DNA of 64,000 nt from Rhodospirillaceae bacterium (GTDB lineage Bacteria; Pseudomonadota; Alphaproteobacteria; UBA6615), in NCBI GenBank assembly GCA_018667335.1, contig JABIVD010000022.1:1-64000 (forward strand), given 5' to 3'. Shown one piece after another: positions 1 to 9,705 of the stretch (positions are counted from its first letter, which is position 1; each line of letters starts with the position of its first letter). The translations under genes and the position numbers were made by a program. Under the pieces are notes generated by a model that saw only the letters and a list, made by a program, of their open reading frames with translations, did not search any database and had not been told where the DNA came from.

Positions 1-1
1 C

Positions 2-724
2 TATACCGACGTGGATGGGGTCTACACCTCCGATCCACGAATCGTGACGCGTGCCCGCAAGCTGAGTAAGGTCACCTATGAGGAGATGCTCGAAATGGCA
101 TCCCTCGGTGCGAAGGTCCTGCAGACCCGCTCGGTTGAGCTAGCGATGAACCACAGGGTTCCGGTTCAAGTTCTCTCATCATTCGACGAAGCCGTCGGCA
201 GCGAGCGACCGGGGACCCTGGTCGTGGACGAGGAAGATATTGTGGAGCACGAAATTGTAAGCGGTGTGACCTACAGCCGCGACGAAGCAAAGATCACGCT
301 GGTCCAGGTCTCGGACCGGCCGGGCGTGGCGGCGGCCATCTTCGGGCCGCTGGCCGACGCGAACGTCAATGTAGACATGATTGTGCAGAACGTCTCGGAA
401 GATGGCGCCAGCACCGACATGACGTTTACGGTGACGCGCGGCGATCTGGACCGCGCGCTCGAAATCCTCAACGCCCGCAAGGAAGAACTCGGTTTCACGA
501 CGCTGGTGCCGGACGCCGACGTGGTGAAGGTCTCGGTGGTCGGCGTTGGGATGCGCAGCCATGCCGGTGTCGCCCAGCGGATGTTCTCGGCGCTCGCCGA
601 ACGCGGAATTAATATTCAGGTGATTTCCACATCGGAGATCAAGATCAGCGTGCTGATCGCCGAGGAATTCACGGAGCTCGCCCTGCGAGCACTGCACACC
701 GCCTACGGGCTCGACGCCGCATAG
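2..724 (+). CDS. lysC: Aspartate kinase, C-terminal part (5' end outside window)
   Basis: Phosphorylates L-aspartate, the first step to lysine, threonine, methionine and diaminopimelate. The reading frame is already open at the window edge. It begins in the end of the kinase domain with YTDVDGVYTSDPRIV, a segment typical of bacterial aspartokinases. Two ACT regulatory domains follow: one starts near ITLVQVSDRPGVAAAIFGPL, the other near VKVSVVGVGMRSHAGVAQ. The second carries the usual end of the chain (INIQVISTSEIKISVLI). Only about 240 of the roughly 400 residues are present. ptsP follows 82 bases downstream on the same strand, a neighbour pair common in Alphaproteobacteria. Confidence 0.96.
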   Translation, partial: YTDVDGVYTSDPRIVTRARKLSKVTYEEMLEMASLGAKVLQTRSVELAMNHRVPVQVLSSFDEAVGSERPGTLVVDEEDIVEHEIVSGVTYSRDEAKITLVQVSDRPGVAAAIFGPLADANVNVDMIVQNVSEDGASTDMTFTVTRGDLDRALEILNARKEELGFTTLVPDADVVKVSVVGVGMRSHAGVAQRMFSALAERGINIQVISTSEIKISVLIAEEFTELALRALHTAYGLDAA

Positions 725-806
725 AGATCGAGATGTTTCCCAGCTTCGCCCAGTCCGAGCACGGTCGAAGCCGCGCTTCGGCGACGGCGCAGCGGGCGGT
801 GCGGAT

Positions 807-3116
807 ATGAAGCCGCCGGTAACACCCGGCAGCGGACCGGGAAATGCGCCGGGTGTATCCGCAGGATGGGCAGGTTCGCGCCGCCTGTTGCGCCAACTGC
901 GCGATATCATGGCGGGGCCGGATTCAGCCCAGGCACGGCTCGACCAGATCGCCACCCTGATCGCCCGCGAACTCGTCGCCGAAGTGTGCTCGATCTATGT
1001 GCGCCGCGCCGGCGACGTGCTCGAATTGTTCGCGACCGAGGGCCTGCGTCCCGATGCCGTGCGCAACACTCGCCTTTTGGTCGGTGAGGGGCTGGTGGGT
1101 TTCGTCGCCGCACAGGCGATGCCGGTCGCGCTTGCCGATGCCCAGAGCCATCCCTTGTTTGCCTACCGGCCCGAAACCGGTGAGGAACTCTATTCGTCGT
1201 TAATGGGTGTGCCGGTGCTGCGGGGCGGCCGCGTGCTCGGCGTCCTGGTCGTGCAAAACCGGACCCAGCGCAGCTACACCGACGAAGAGGTGGAAACGCT
1301 GGAAACGACGGCGATGGTCCTCGCCGAACTGATCACCGGTGCCGACATATTGAGCCTCGATGAGGCGCGCTACGACGCTGTCACCGAAGCCTTGCCCCAG
1401 CGCCTTGAGGGCCTGGCGCTGAGCCCGGGCCTGACGATCGGCACCGCCATCGTGCAACACCAGCGGGTCACCATCGAGCGGATGTTCAGTGAGGATCCCG
1501 TGTCCGAGGAACAGCGCGTTCGTGATGCGCTCGCCGGCATGCATGGGCAACTGGACGCGGCGCTGGAGCGGCCGGAGTTTGCCGGAACCGGCGAACATCG
1601 CGATGTTCTGGAAACCTTCCGGATGTTTGCCGAGGACCGGGGGTGGCTGCGCCGGATCAACGAAGCGATCCGCTCGGGCCTGACCGCCGAGGCCGCGGTG
1701 CAGCGGGTTCAGGACGAAACGCGCGTTCGAATGGGGAAGGTCACGGACAGCTTTCTGCGGGAGCGTTTGCTCGATTTCGAAGAGCTGACCGACCGCCTGC
1801 TGCGACAGCTCGTCGATGGGGGCCTGGAAGAGGAATTTCAGCTGCCTGCTGACGCGGTGCTGGTCGCACGCACGCTGGGCCCCGCCGAATTGCTGAACTA
1901 TGCGCCGGAGAACCTGAAGGCGGTGATCCTCGAAGAAGGCTCGGCCACCGCCCATGCGACGATTGTTGCGCGTGCTCTCGGCGTGTCGTTGGTTGGGCGG
2001 CTTGAAGGCCTGCTCTCGCGCATTGAAACGGGCGATGCCGTACTGGTCGATGGCGAGAACGGGGTGGCCTACCTGCGGCCGGGCGACGAAGTGCGGTCGA
2101 ATTTCGAGATGGCGGTGGAAGCGCGAAGCGCGCGTCTGCAGTCCTATCGCGTTCTGCGCGACATGGCCTCGGAGACCCGCGACGGGGTGCCCGTATCACT
2201 TCTGCTGAACGCCGGGCTGCTCGCCGACATGAACCATCTGGACGAAACCGGGGCCGAGGGGGTCGGCCTCTATCGCACGGAAATTCCGTTCATGATGCGT
2301 GCGACCTACCCGGATGTCGCGGCGCAGACCGAGTTCTATGCCCGGGTACTTGATGCGGCGAACGGCCGGCCCGTCACATTTCGCACTCTCGATATCGGTG
2401 GCGACAAGGCCTTGCCCTATTTGCACAACGTTGCCGAGGAAAACCCCGCGATGGGTTGGCGCGCGACACGGATCGCGCTTGATCGACCGGCGATGCTGCG
2501 GCACCAGTTGCGCGCGCTGATTATGGCGAGTGCCGGACGCGACCTGGCGGTGATGTTTCCGATGATTGCGCAAGTCTCGGAGTTTGAGGCCGCCAAGCGG
2601 TTGCTGGATATCGAGCTTGCCCGCGCATCTCAGCGCGGCGAGCCGGTGCCCGAGACGATCCGGTCGGGGGTCATGCTCGAAGTCCCTGCGCTCGCGATGC
2701 AGTTCGAAAATCTGCTGCCCATGGTCGATTTCCTGTCGGTCGGCAGCAACGATCTGGTGCAGTTTTTGTTTGCGTCGGATCGTGGAAATCCGAGGTTGGA
2801 GGGTCGTTACGACGCATTGTCACCGGCGGTGCTGAACTTCCTCAAGGGAATTGTCGAGGAATGCGATACCCGCGCGGTCGACCTGACGGTTTGCGGTGAA
2901 ATGGCGGGTGACCCTGTCGCGGCGATGGCGCTGATCGGGATCGGTTATCGGCGGCTATCCATGTCGCCGGCGAACATCGGGCCGGTGAAGGCGATGATCC
3001 GTTCGATGGCCGTGAACGGCATGGTGGAGTATCTCGAAGGCCTGCTGCACGCACCACACCCAAGTATTCGCAGGCATCTGCGCGGGTTCGCGCGAGATCA
3101 CGGGGTTGAAGTCTAA
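807..3116 (+). CDS. ptsP: Phosphoenolpyruvate-protein phosphotransferase of the nitrogen PTS (EI-Ntr)
   Basis: Enzyme I of the nitrogen-related phosphotransferase system. It moves phosphate from PEP to NPr and on to EIIA-Ntr, a regulatory relay rather than a sugar importer. The 769 residues start with a GAF sensor domain (about 40-180), which separates EI-Ntr from sugar EI. The phospho-His domain follows, with the active histidine in GSATAHATIVARALG (His about 383). The PEP-binding TIM barrel comes last: GVGLYRTEIPFM, RTLDIGGDKALPYL, VGSNDLVQFLFASDRGNP, and CGEMAGDP with the catalytic Cys. Length is normal. The ATG at 807 is the first start that leaves the whole GAF domain. NPr and EIIA are not in the window. 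Confidence 0.96.
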   Translation: MKPPVTPGSGPGNAPGVSAGWAGSRRLLRQLRDIMAGPDSAQARLDQIATLIARELVAEVCSIYVRRAGDVLELFATEGLRPDAVRNTRLLVGEGLVGFVAAQAMPVALADAQSHPLFAYRPETGEELYSSLMGVPVLRGGRVLGVLVVQNRTQRSYTDEEVETLETTAMVLAELITGADILSLDEARYDAVTEALPQRLEGLALSPGLTIGTAIVQHQRVTIERMFSEDPVSEEQRVRDALAGMHGQLDAALERPEFAGTGEHRDVLETFRMFAEDRGWLRRINEAIRSGLTAEAAVQRVQDETRVRMGKVTDSFLRERLLDFEELTDRLLRQLVDGGLEEEFQLPADAVLVARTLGPAELLNYAPENLKAVILEEGSATAHATIVARALGVSLVGRLEGLLSRIETGDAVLVDGENGVAYLRPGDEVRSNFEMAVEARSARLQSYRVLRDMASETRDGVPVSLLLNAGLLADMNHLDETGAEGVGLYRTEIPFMMRATYPDVAAQTEFYARVLDAANGRPVTFRTLDIGGDKALPYLHNVAEENPAMGWRATRIALDRPAMLRHQLRALIMASAGRDLAVMFPMIAQVSEFEAAKRLLDIELARASQRGEPVPETIRSGVMLEVPALAMQFENLLPMVDFLSVGSNDLVQFLFASDRGNPRLEGRYDALSPAVLNFLKGIVEECDTRAVDLTVCGEMAGDPVAAMALIGIGYRRLSMSPANIGPVKAMIRSMAVNGMVEYLEGLLHAPHPSIRRHLRGFARDHGVEV

Positions 3117-3289
3117 ATCGTTGCGGCAAGGACTCGCATTTGATACTAAGTCGATGCACAGACGTAAATTGCGTTTGATTATGGTGACTTAGGTTGCAGT
3201 TCGCGTTTTGGAGACTTGGACCTGGCATCTGACAGGAACTGGTTTTTGCGGCTTGCGGAATATTCCGAACGTCGTTGTCTGGGGACTCG

Positions 3290-4768
3290 ATGGTACGTTT
3301 AAATCCACGCTCGTTCCGCGTCCTGAATCAGGATGGCGCGTCGAACATGATGCACCCGGTTGAGGGCGCGGATCATGTTGGTGCGTTCCTGCGTGAGGCG
3401 CGTGAGACAACCGGCCGCACGGTGGCTGATGTTGCAGAGAATCTACGCATCCGCCGCGTCTATCTCGAAGCCATCGAAGACGGCCGGTTCGACGAGTTGC
3501 CGGGTGCGACCTATGCCGTCGGCTTCGTGCGGTCTTATGCGGCTTTCCTGCGCCTTGATGCCCCCACCCTGGTTACGCGCTTCAAGGAAGAGGCAAGCGG
3601 CATTCAGGCGCCCCAGGAGCTTGAATTCCCCACGCCGGTGCCCGAGGGTCGTTTTCCCGGGGGCTTGCTGGTAACAGTTTGCCTGCTCCTCGGTGCCGCT
3701 GCATTCGGCGGCTGGTACTGGTTCCAAAGCCAAAACAGTATCGAGGTTGTGCGGGTGCCTGCGCCACCCGGGGATACACAGCCAAATCCCGCAGCGAATG
3801 CGGTGCCGCAGCCGAACACTTCGAGTGATGCGCCGGCAGCTGTCGCGGCTGCTTCTGTCCCCGCCGCGGCGCCTGTTGCGGCCCTCGCAGCGCCCAAAGA
3901 CGCTACCGACGATACAGAATCCGTGACGATGGCTGCGGTCCCGACAATTTCGGCGCCTGATGATGCTGCAGCTGTCCCGGATGAACCCGAGGTTCCGCTG
4001 GTCCCGCCTTCTTATCTGCAGCCGCAGGGGGATCCGCTCGCATCCATGGTCGATGTGCCGCTACTCGACCAGACATCTGCCGACGCGCCGCCGGTCGCCG
4101 ATACGCCGCGCGACATCGTTGAGGTCGTCGAAACACCGGCTCCCGATGTGTCCGGGGATACGACGGCCACGGAACAAGCGCTGTCCGAGACGACACCCGC
4201 CGAGACGACACCCGCCGAGACAATGCTAGCGGAGACAACAGCAGCCGAGGCAACAGCGGGCGATACGCCTGTAGCGGATACGCCCCCGGCGGAAGCTGCG
4301 GCAGCAACCACGGCAGTAACCTCGGCAGTAACCACGGCGGTACCCGAGGCGGTCGCGGAGGTCGCAGTGGCCTCACCGCCGCCGCCTGTATTCTCGTCTG
4401 AGCCAGCTATTATCGCGCTCCCTGACACCGTCGAAACAAATGCACCATTGACCGCGCCGGATCGGGAGGGCCGTACTTTCGGTGCGAGAAATGCTGCCGC
4501 CCGGATCATTCTGCGCGCCGAGGAAAACACGTGGGTTCAGGTTCGCGACAGGGAAGAGAATGTTGTGCTGACCCAGATGCTTCAGGTGGGCGACAGGTAT
4601 CTCGTGCCCAACCGCGACGGGCTGCGGCTGATGACGGGAAATGCGGGGGGGCTCGGTATTTCCGTCGATGGTGACGCGGTCCCGGCGATCGGCGAACGCG
4701 GTGAAAGCCGTCGTGATGTTCGTTTGGACGCTGATCTCCTTAAGGCCGGAACTGCGGTCGTCCGGTGA
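3290..4768 (+). CDS. rodZ: RodZ-like protein: helix-turn-helix, one membrane segment, DUF4115
   Basis: RodZ links MreB filaments to the cell-wall elongation machinery. Residues about 28-100 form a cytoplasmic Xre/HTH_25 domain (VGAFLREARETTGRTVADVA). One membrane segment lies at about 123-145 (GGLLVTVCLLLGAAAFGGWY). A long Ala/Pro/Thr-rich periplasmic linker follows, with near-repeats of AETTP. The C-terminal DUF4115 domain lies at about 400-480 (AEENTWVQVRDREENVV). The order rodZ-ispG-hisS is also known from E. coli. I chose the ATG at 3290 because GGGGA lies just ahead of it; an in-frame TTG at 3275 is the alternative. The linker is longer than in many RodZ proteins. Confidence 0.85.
   Translation: MVRLNPRSFRVLNQDGASNMMHPVEGADHVGAFLREARETTGRTVADVAENLRIRRVYLEAIEDGRFDELPGATYAVGFVRSYAAFLRLDAPTLVTRFKEEASGIQAPQELEFPTPVPEGRFPGGLLVTVCLLLGAAAFGGWYWFQSQNSIEVVRVPAPPGDTQPNPAANAVPQPNTSSDAPAAVAAASVPAAAPVAALAAPKDATDDTESVTMAAVPTISAPDDAAAVPDEPEVPLVPPSYLQPQGDPLASMVDVPLLDQTSADAPPVADTPRDIVEVVETPAPDVSGDTTATEQALSETTPAETTPAETMLAETTAAEATAGDTPVADTPPAEAAAATTAVTSAVTTAVPEAVAEVAVASPPPPVFSSEPAIIALPDTVETNAPLTAPDREGRTFGARNAAARIILRAEENTWVQVRDREENVVLTQMLQVGDRYLVPNRDGLRLMTGNAGGLGISVDGDAVPAIGERGESRRDVRLDADLLKAGTAVVR
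4186..4215 (+). repeat. Perfect 15-bp tandem duplication inside the RodZ linker
   Basis: Two exact adjacent copies of CGAGACGACACCCGC are followed by degenerate copies up to about 4260. They encode the AETTP-type repeats of the periplasmic linker. The in-frame 15-base unit lets the linker change length without a frameshift. Confidence 0.8.
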
Positions 4769-4873
4769 CCTCCGCGGTGCCTGAGTGCAGTTGATATTTG
4801 ACCCGACGGCGCGCATGTTACGGCAGATTTTCACGGTCATATTTTGGCGTCGAATCCGAAGGTTGAAACAAGT

Positions 4874-6016
4874 ATGAGCGTCCGTCCCTATCGCGACATC
4901 GAACGGCGAAAAAGCCGTCAGATCATGGTCGGCGACGTCCCCGTGGGCGGCGATGCGCCGATCACTGTTCAGTCGATGACCAACACCCTGACCACCGACG
5001 TGGCCGGCACGATCGAGCAGATTCGTGCTCTCGAAGTGGCGGGCGCGGACATCGTGCGTGTGTCATGTCCCGATGAGGAAAGTACAGCAGCGCTGCGCCA
5101 GATCATCCCGGAAGTGACGGTCCCGATCGTCGCGGACATCCACTTCCACTATCGCCGTGCCATCGAGGCGGCCGAAGCGGGCGCTGCCTGTCTGCGATTA
5201 AACCCCGGCAACATTGGCTCGCGCGAGCGTGTGCGCGAGGTTGTACATGCGGCGCGCGACAACAATTGTTCCATGCGTATCGGCGTCAATGGCGGCAGTC
5301 TAGAGAAAGAGCTGCTCGAAAAATATGGCGAGCCCTGCCCGGAAGCACTGATCGAAAGCGCGTTGAACTCCGTCCGTCTGCTCGAAGACGAGGATTTCCG
5401 CGAGTTCAAGATTTCGGTGAAGGCGTCGGACGTTTTCCTCGCGGTCGCGGCCTATATGGGCCTCGCCGAGGCCTGTGATTATCCGCTGCATATCGGCATC
5501 ACCGAGGCGGGCGGGTTGCGATCGGGCACGGTCAAATCCTCGGTCGGGCTCGGCATGCTGCTCTGGTCGGGGATCGGCGACACGGTGCGGGTGTCGTTGT
5601 CGACCGACCCGGTCGAAGAGGTGAAGGTCGGGTTCGATCTGCTCAAGTCCCTGGGGCTGCGCCACCGGGGCGTGAACGTGATTTCCTGTCCGTCCTGCGC
5701 GCGCCAGCAATATGACGTGATCGAGACGGTGAAGGTGCTGGAAGAGCGCCTTTCGCACATCACCACGCCGATGACGGTGTCGGTGATCGGTTGCGTGGTG
5801 AACGGGCCCGGTGAGGCGACGATGACAGATATCGGTTTCACCGGCGGCGGACGCGGTACGCACCAGGTGTATATCGGCGGCCAGCCTCATCATCGTCTGC
5901 AGGACGAGGACATCGTCGACCATCTGGTTGGCCTCGTGGAAGCCAAGGCGGCCGAGATCGATGCGGCTGAAGCCGCTGAAGCAGACGACGCCGCCCTGTC
6001 GTCCGCGGCCGAATAA
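4874..6016 (+). CDS. ispG: 4-hydroxy-3-methylbut-2-enyl diphosphate synthase
   Basis: Iron-sulfur enzyme of the MEP isoprenoid pathway. It converts methylerythritol cyclodiphosphate to HMBPP. The N-terminal TIM barrel has [14 protein letters not shown] and [17 protein letters not shown]. The C-terminal [4Fe-4S] domain keeps all expected ligands: two Cys in [14 protein letters not shown], one in [10 protein letters not shown], plus its conserved Glu. I start at the ATG at 4874 ([12 protein letters not shown]), where homologues begin; an in-frame TTG at 4844 would add ten residues. The last 25 residues are an Ala/Glu-rich tail outside the fold. hisS follows after 24 bases. Confidence 0.96.
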   Translation: MSVRPYRDIERRKSRQIMVGDVPVGGDAPITVQSMTNTLTTDVAGTIEQIRALEVAGADIVRVSCPDEESTAALRQIIPEVTVPIVADIHFHYRRAIEAAEAGAACLRLNPGNIGSRERVREVVHAARDNNCSMRIGVNGGSLEKELLEKYGEPCPEALIESALNSVRLLEDEDFREFKISVKASDVFLAVAAYMGLAEACDYPLHIGITEAGGLRSGTVKSSVGLGMLLWSGIGDTVRVSLSTDPVEEVKVGFDLLKSLGLRHRGVNVISCPSCARQQYDVIETVKVLEERLSHITTPMTVSVIGCVVNGPGEATMTDIGFTGGGRGTHQVYIGGQPHHRLQDEDIVDHLVGLVEAKAAEIDAAEAAEADDAALSSAAE

Positions 6017-6040
6017 ACCCGATACGTCTCGAGAAAAACC

Positions 6041-7285
6041 GTGGCCAAACTCCAGCCAGTGCGCGGAACACATGACCTCATCGGTGACGATGCGCGCGCG
6101 CATCTCGCCATCGTCGAGGCCGCGCGTGAGATTGCCGACCGGTACGGCTACGGCCCGATGTCGACGCCGATTTTCGAGTTCACCGATGTGTTCCAGCGCA
6201 CCCTTGGCGACACGTCCGACATTGTCACCAAGGAGATGTACACCTTCGAGGACAAGGGCGGTGACAGCCTGACCCTGCGGCCGGAAGGTACGGCGGGGAT
6301 CGCACGGGCGGTGATCTCGGGCGGGTTGCGCAACGAACTGCCGCTGAAGTGTTTCTACACCGGTCCGATGTTTCGCCATGAGCGCCCGCAGAAGGGCCGC
6401 CTGCGACAGTTCCATCAGATCGGCGTGGAACTGATCGGGGTCGCCGAGCCGTCTGGTGACGTCGAGGCCATTGCGCTGGGCGCCGACATCCTGGATGCGC
6501 TCGGCATTCTGTCGGAGACGACGCTTGAGCTGAATACGCTGGGTGATGGCGAGAGCCGCGCGCGCTATCGCGACGCGCTGGTCGTGTATTTTACCGCGCA
6601 TATCGACAAGCTGTCCGACTATAGCCGCGAGCGTCTGCAGCGCAATCCGTTGCGGATTCTCGATTCCAAGAATGCCGATGATCGCGCGGTGATCACTGAT
6701 GCGCCGGTGTTCGACGATTATTTGAGCGACGATGCGCGCACATTCTTCGATGCAGTCCGGTCGGGTCTCGACACGATCGGGATCGCCTATACGCTCAACC
6801 CCAGGCTCGTGCGTGGCCTCGATTATTACAGCCACACCGCCTTCGAGTTCACGACCGAGGCCCTCGGGGCCCAGGGGACCGTGCTTGCGGGCGGGCGGTA
6901 TGACGGCCTGATCGAGACCATGGGTGGCCCCGCCACCCCGGGTGTCGGCTGGGCCGCGGGTGTCGAGCGGTTGGCGATGATGCTCGGAGAAACCGCACCC
7001 GCCACGCGTCCCATCGCGCTGGTGGGGATGGGCGAGGACGGCGAACGCGAAACCGTCCGGCTCGCGCACGAACTGCGCCGCGCCGGGCTTGCGATCGAGC
7101 TGCTCTACAAGGGCGGCATGAAACGCGGCCTGAAACGTGCGGACCGGATCAACGCCGCGGCGGCGATCCTGATCGGCGACGATGAGCTGGCCAAGGGGTC
7201 GGTGACCGTGCGCAATCTGGACAGCGGCGAGCAGGCCGACGTGGCCATCGCCGATCTGACCGACCACCTCGCCGCCTACCGTTAG
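6041..7285 (+). CDS. hisS: Histidyl-tRNA synthetase
   Basis: Class II aminoacyl-tRNA synthetase that charges tRNA-His. Visible signatures: KLQPVRGTHDL at the N-terminus, motif 2 (MFRHERPQKGRLRQFHQ), the histidine-A motif LVRGLDYYSHTAFEF, and motif 3 (GVGWAAGVERLAMM). The anticodon-binding domain occupies the last 90 or so residues. At 414 residues it has the usual bacterial length. The start is GTG at 6041, which gives the standard N-terminus. hemA follows after 12 bases, so ispG-hisS-hemA-prfA-prmC look like one transcript. Confidence 0.97.
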   Translation: MAKLQPVRGTHDLIGDDARAHLAIVEAAREIADRYGYGPMSTPIFEFTDVFQRTLGDTSDIVTKEMYTFEDKGGDSLTLRPEGTAGIARAVISGGLRNELPLKCFYTGPMFRHERPQKGRLRQFHQIGVELIGVAEPSGDVEAIALGADILDALGILSETTLELNTLGDGESRARYRDALVVYFTAHIDKLSDYSRERLQRNPLRILDSKNADDRAVITDAPVFDDYLSDDARTFFDAVRSGLDTIGIAYTLNPRLVRGLDYYSHTAFEFTTEALGAQGTVLAGGRYDGLIETMGGPATPGVGWAAGVERLAMMLGETAPATRPIALVGMGEDGERETVRLAHELRRAGLAIELLYKGGMKRGLKRADRINAAAAILIGDDELAKGSVTVRNLDSGEQADVAIADLTDHLAAYR

Positions 7286-7297
7286 CGACGCATAGAT

Positions 7298-8620
7298 ATG
7301 GCCCACCGTCCTGAACATGGGGCGGCGCCGGCCGACTATGTTGTCGTTGGCGCCAGCCACAAGACCAGCAGTGCCGCCTTGCGGGATCGATTGTTTATCG
7401 AGGACGCGGAGGCGCCCGCCGTGCTCGCCGCGCTGCAGCAGGGCGGATTTGATCAGGCGCTGGTGATCTCGACCTGCGATCGGGTCGAGTTCCATGGCGC
7501 GGCGACGGACTCTGATCGTGCTGTCAGTGCGGCAAGAGAGATATTGGGCCGGCGCGCGGACGGTGCAGCAGACGAGCTTTTTGACCTCAGGGGAATAGAG
7601 GCGGCGCGGCATGTGTTCGCGGTGGCGGCGAGCCTCGAGAGTGTCGTCGTGGGTGAATCCGACGTCCTCGGGCAGCTCAAATCCGCCCATGCCCGGGCGC
7701 GCGACGCGGGCGGCGTCGGCAGCGAACTCGAAAGCCTGATGCAGCACGCCTATGGGGCGGCCAAGGATGTCCGCGCGAACACGGCCATCGCCGAAGGGCC
7801 GGTATCCCTGGCGACGGCGGCCGTGCAGGCGGCGCGCAACCTGTTCGGCAGCCTGGATGACGTCTCGGCACTGCTCATCGGCCCGGCCGAGATGGGCATG
7901 CTGATGCTCGATCAGTTCCGGAATGGCGGCCTGCGGCGGGTCACCGTCGCGGCGGGCAACGCATCGCGCGGGCAGGCGTTGGCACGCATCGTCGAGGGTC
8001 ACAGCGTGACGTATGACGATCTTCCGGCGGCACTTGTCGGCGCGGACCTCGTGATCTGCGCAGCGGGGCTCGGGCGGCCGATGATCACGGCCGCCATGCT
8101 GCAGGACGCGCTGCGGGCGCGACGGCGCAAGCCGATCTTCGTGCTCGACGTGGCCATTCCCAATGATGTCGATCCGGAGATCGCCAGCCTGGAGGATGCA
8201 TTCCTGTACGACCTCGACCATCTGGAATCGATTTCGCGATCCAATCGCGAATCACGCGATGCGGCGATGGCCGAAGCGGGGCAGACCATCGAACGGCACA
8301 TCACAATGTTCCAGGCCGCACGGGCCGAACGCGATGCCGTGCCGGACGTGGCGGATCTGCGGGCGCATTTCGAAGCGGTTCGGGTCGAGGTTCTGGCAGA
8401 CAACCCCCAAGATGATGCCAACGAGATCACGCGGCGGCTGATCAATCGGCTGTTGCACGTGCCGTCCCAGACATTGCGTGCCGTGGCGCGCAACGCGGGC
8501 GGGGACAATCCCATGTCCGATGCGGCCCGGAACATGTTCGGGCTCGGCCCGGATACACAAGCGAAACAAGACCAACCGAAAACGGACGGCATTGCGCCGG
8601 CCGGGAGTGAAGACGAATGA
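7298..8620 (+). CDS. hemA: Glutamyl-tRNA reductase (C5 tetrapyrrole pathway)
   Basis: Reduces Glu-tRNA to glutamate-1-semialdehyde, the entry to haem by the C5 route. Family marks are [16 protein letters not shown] near the N-terminus, the catalytic Cys in ISTCDRVEF (STCNR in E. coli), the conserved His in [27 protein letters not shown], and the dimerisation helix near the end ([15 protein letters not shown]). The nucleotide-binding loop reads LLIGPAEMG where E. coli has LLVGAGETI, so the glycine-rich turn is altered. The order hemA-prfA-prmC matches gammaproteobacteria. Most Alphaproteobacteria instead use 5-aminolevulinate synthase, so this gene is unusual here. The stop overlaps prfA by four bases. 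Confidence 0.88.
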   Translation: MAHRPEHGAAPADYVVVGASHKTSSAALRDRLFIEDAEAPAVLAALQQGGFDQALVISTCDRVEFHGAATDSDRAVSAAREILGRRADGAADELFDLRGIEAARHVFAVAASLESVVVGESDVLGQLKSAHARARDAGGVGSELESLMQHAYGAAKDVRANTAIAEGPVSLATAAVQAARNLFGSLDDVSALLIGPAEMGMLMLDQFRNGGLRRVTVAAGNASRGQALARIVEGHSVTYDDLPAALVGADLVICAAGLGRPMITAAMLQDALRARRRKPIFVLDVAIPNDVDPEIASLEDAFLYDLDHLESISRSNRESRDAAMAEAGQTIERHITMFQAARAERDAVPDVADLRAHFEAVRVEVLADNPQDDANEITRRLINRLLHVPSQTLRAVARNAGGDNPMSDAARNMFGLGPDTQAKQDQPKTDGIAPAGSEDE

Positions 8621-9705
8621 GCCTGGATGACAAACTAGATCGGGTGGTTGACCGCCACAGCCAACTCTCCGACCTGCTGGCGGCCACCGACGGCAGCGAT
8701 CCGCAGGAATATGTCAGGCTCTCGAAGGAGTATTCGGAGCTGGGCCAGGTGGTCGAGAAAGTGCTGGCGCTCCGCGGTGCGATCGAGGAGATCGTCGGCC
8801 TCGAGGAGATCATCGCGGATGGTGAGGCGGATGCGGAGATGAAGGAACTGGCCCAGCTCGAAATCGGCGAGCTGCGTGATCGTGTGCCCGCGTTCGAACA
8901 GTCGCTCAAGCTGATGCTGTTGCCGAAGGACGAGGCGGACACGAAGAATGCGATCCTCGAAATTCGCGCCGGGACCGGCGGCGATGAGGCCGCGCTGTTC
9001 GCCGGGAGCCTGTTCCGGATGTATCAGCGCTACGCCGAGACCAAGGGCTGGAAGGTCGAAGTGATGGATTCCAGCGCTACCGGCATCGGCGGTTACAAGG
9101 AAGTCGTCGCGAGCATCAGCGGCCAGGATGTGTTCTCGCGTCTGAAATACGAATCCGGTGTACACCGGGTGCAGCGGGTGCCCGAAACCGAGAGCAGCGG
9201 TCGCATTCACACATCGGCGGCGACTGTCGCGGTGCTCCCCGAAGCCGAGGAAGTCGATATCGACATCGCCGAGAATGAATTGCGGGTGGACACCTACCGC
9301 GCGTCCGGCCCGGGTGGGCAGTCGGTCAACACGACCGACAGCGCGGTTCGGATCACTCATATCCCGACCGGAATCGTGGTCACCCAGCAGGATGAAAAAT
9401 CTCAGCACAAGAACCGCGCCAAGGCGATGCGGGTTCTGCGCGCGCGATTGTATGAGCATGAGCGCCAGTTGATTGATTCAGAGCGCGCCGCGGCACGGCG
9501 CAGCCAGGTGGGTTCGGGCGACCGGTCCGAACGCATCCGCACTTATAATTTTCCCCAGGGCCGGGTAACCGATCACCGGATCAACCTGACCCTTCATAAG
9601 CTCGACCGTATTCTCGATGGGGAGGCGCTGGACGAATTGATCGATGCTCTGACCACCGAGGACCAGGCCGCCCAACTCGCCGAGGATGACAGCCCAGATG
9701 CCTGA
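8617..9705 (+). CDS. prfA: Peptide chain release factor 1
   Basis: Recognises UAA and UAG and triggers peptide release. The GGQ motif lies in [18 protein letters not shown], and the standard [16 protein letters not shown] segment precedes it. The 362-residue length is normal. Its ATG overlaps the hemA stop (ATGA), which implies translational coupling. prmC, which methylates the GGQ glutamine, begins inside its last codons. RF1 reads UAG, so it would be the competitor for any readthrough at the amber codon of the kinase at 24900. Confidence 0.97.
   Translation: MSLDDKLDRVVDRHSQLSDLLAATDGSDPQEYVRLSKEYSELGQVVEKVLALRGAIEEIVGLEEIIADGEADAEMKELAQLEIGELRDRVPAFEQSLKLMLLPKDEADTKNAILEIRAGTGGDEAALFAGSLFRMYQRYAETKGWKVEVMDSSATGIGGYKEVVASISGQDVFSRLKYESGVHRVQRVPETESSGRIHTSAATVAVLPEAEEVDIDIAENELRVDTYRASGPGGQSVNTTDSAVRITHIPTGIVVTQQDEKSQHKNRAKAMRVLRARLYEHERQLIDSERAAARRSQVGSGDRSERIRTYNFPQGRVTDHRINLTLHKLDRILDGEALDELIDALTTEDQAAQLAEDDSPDA

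Noticed and set aside
5300-8221. 973-codon open frame on the minus strand across ispG, hisS and hemA
   Set aside because: It runs antisense to three well-supported genes, has the His/Arg/Asp-rich composition of antisense frames in GC-rich DNA, and shows no domain.
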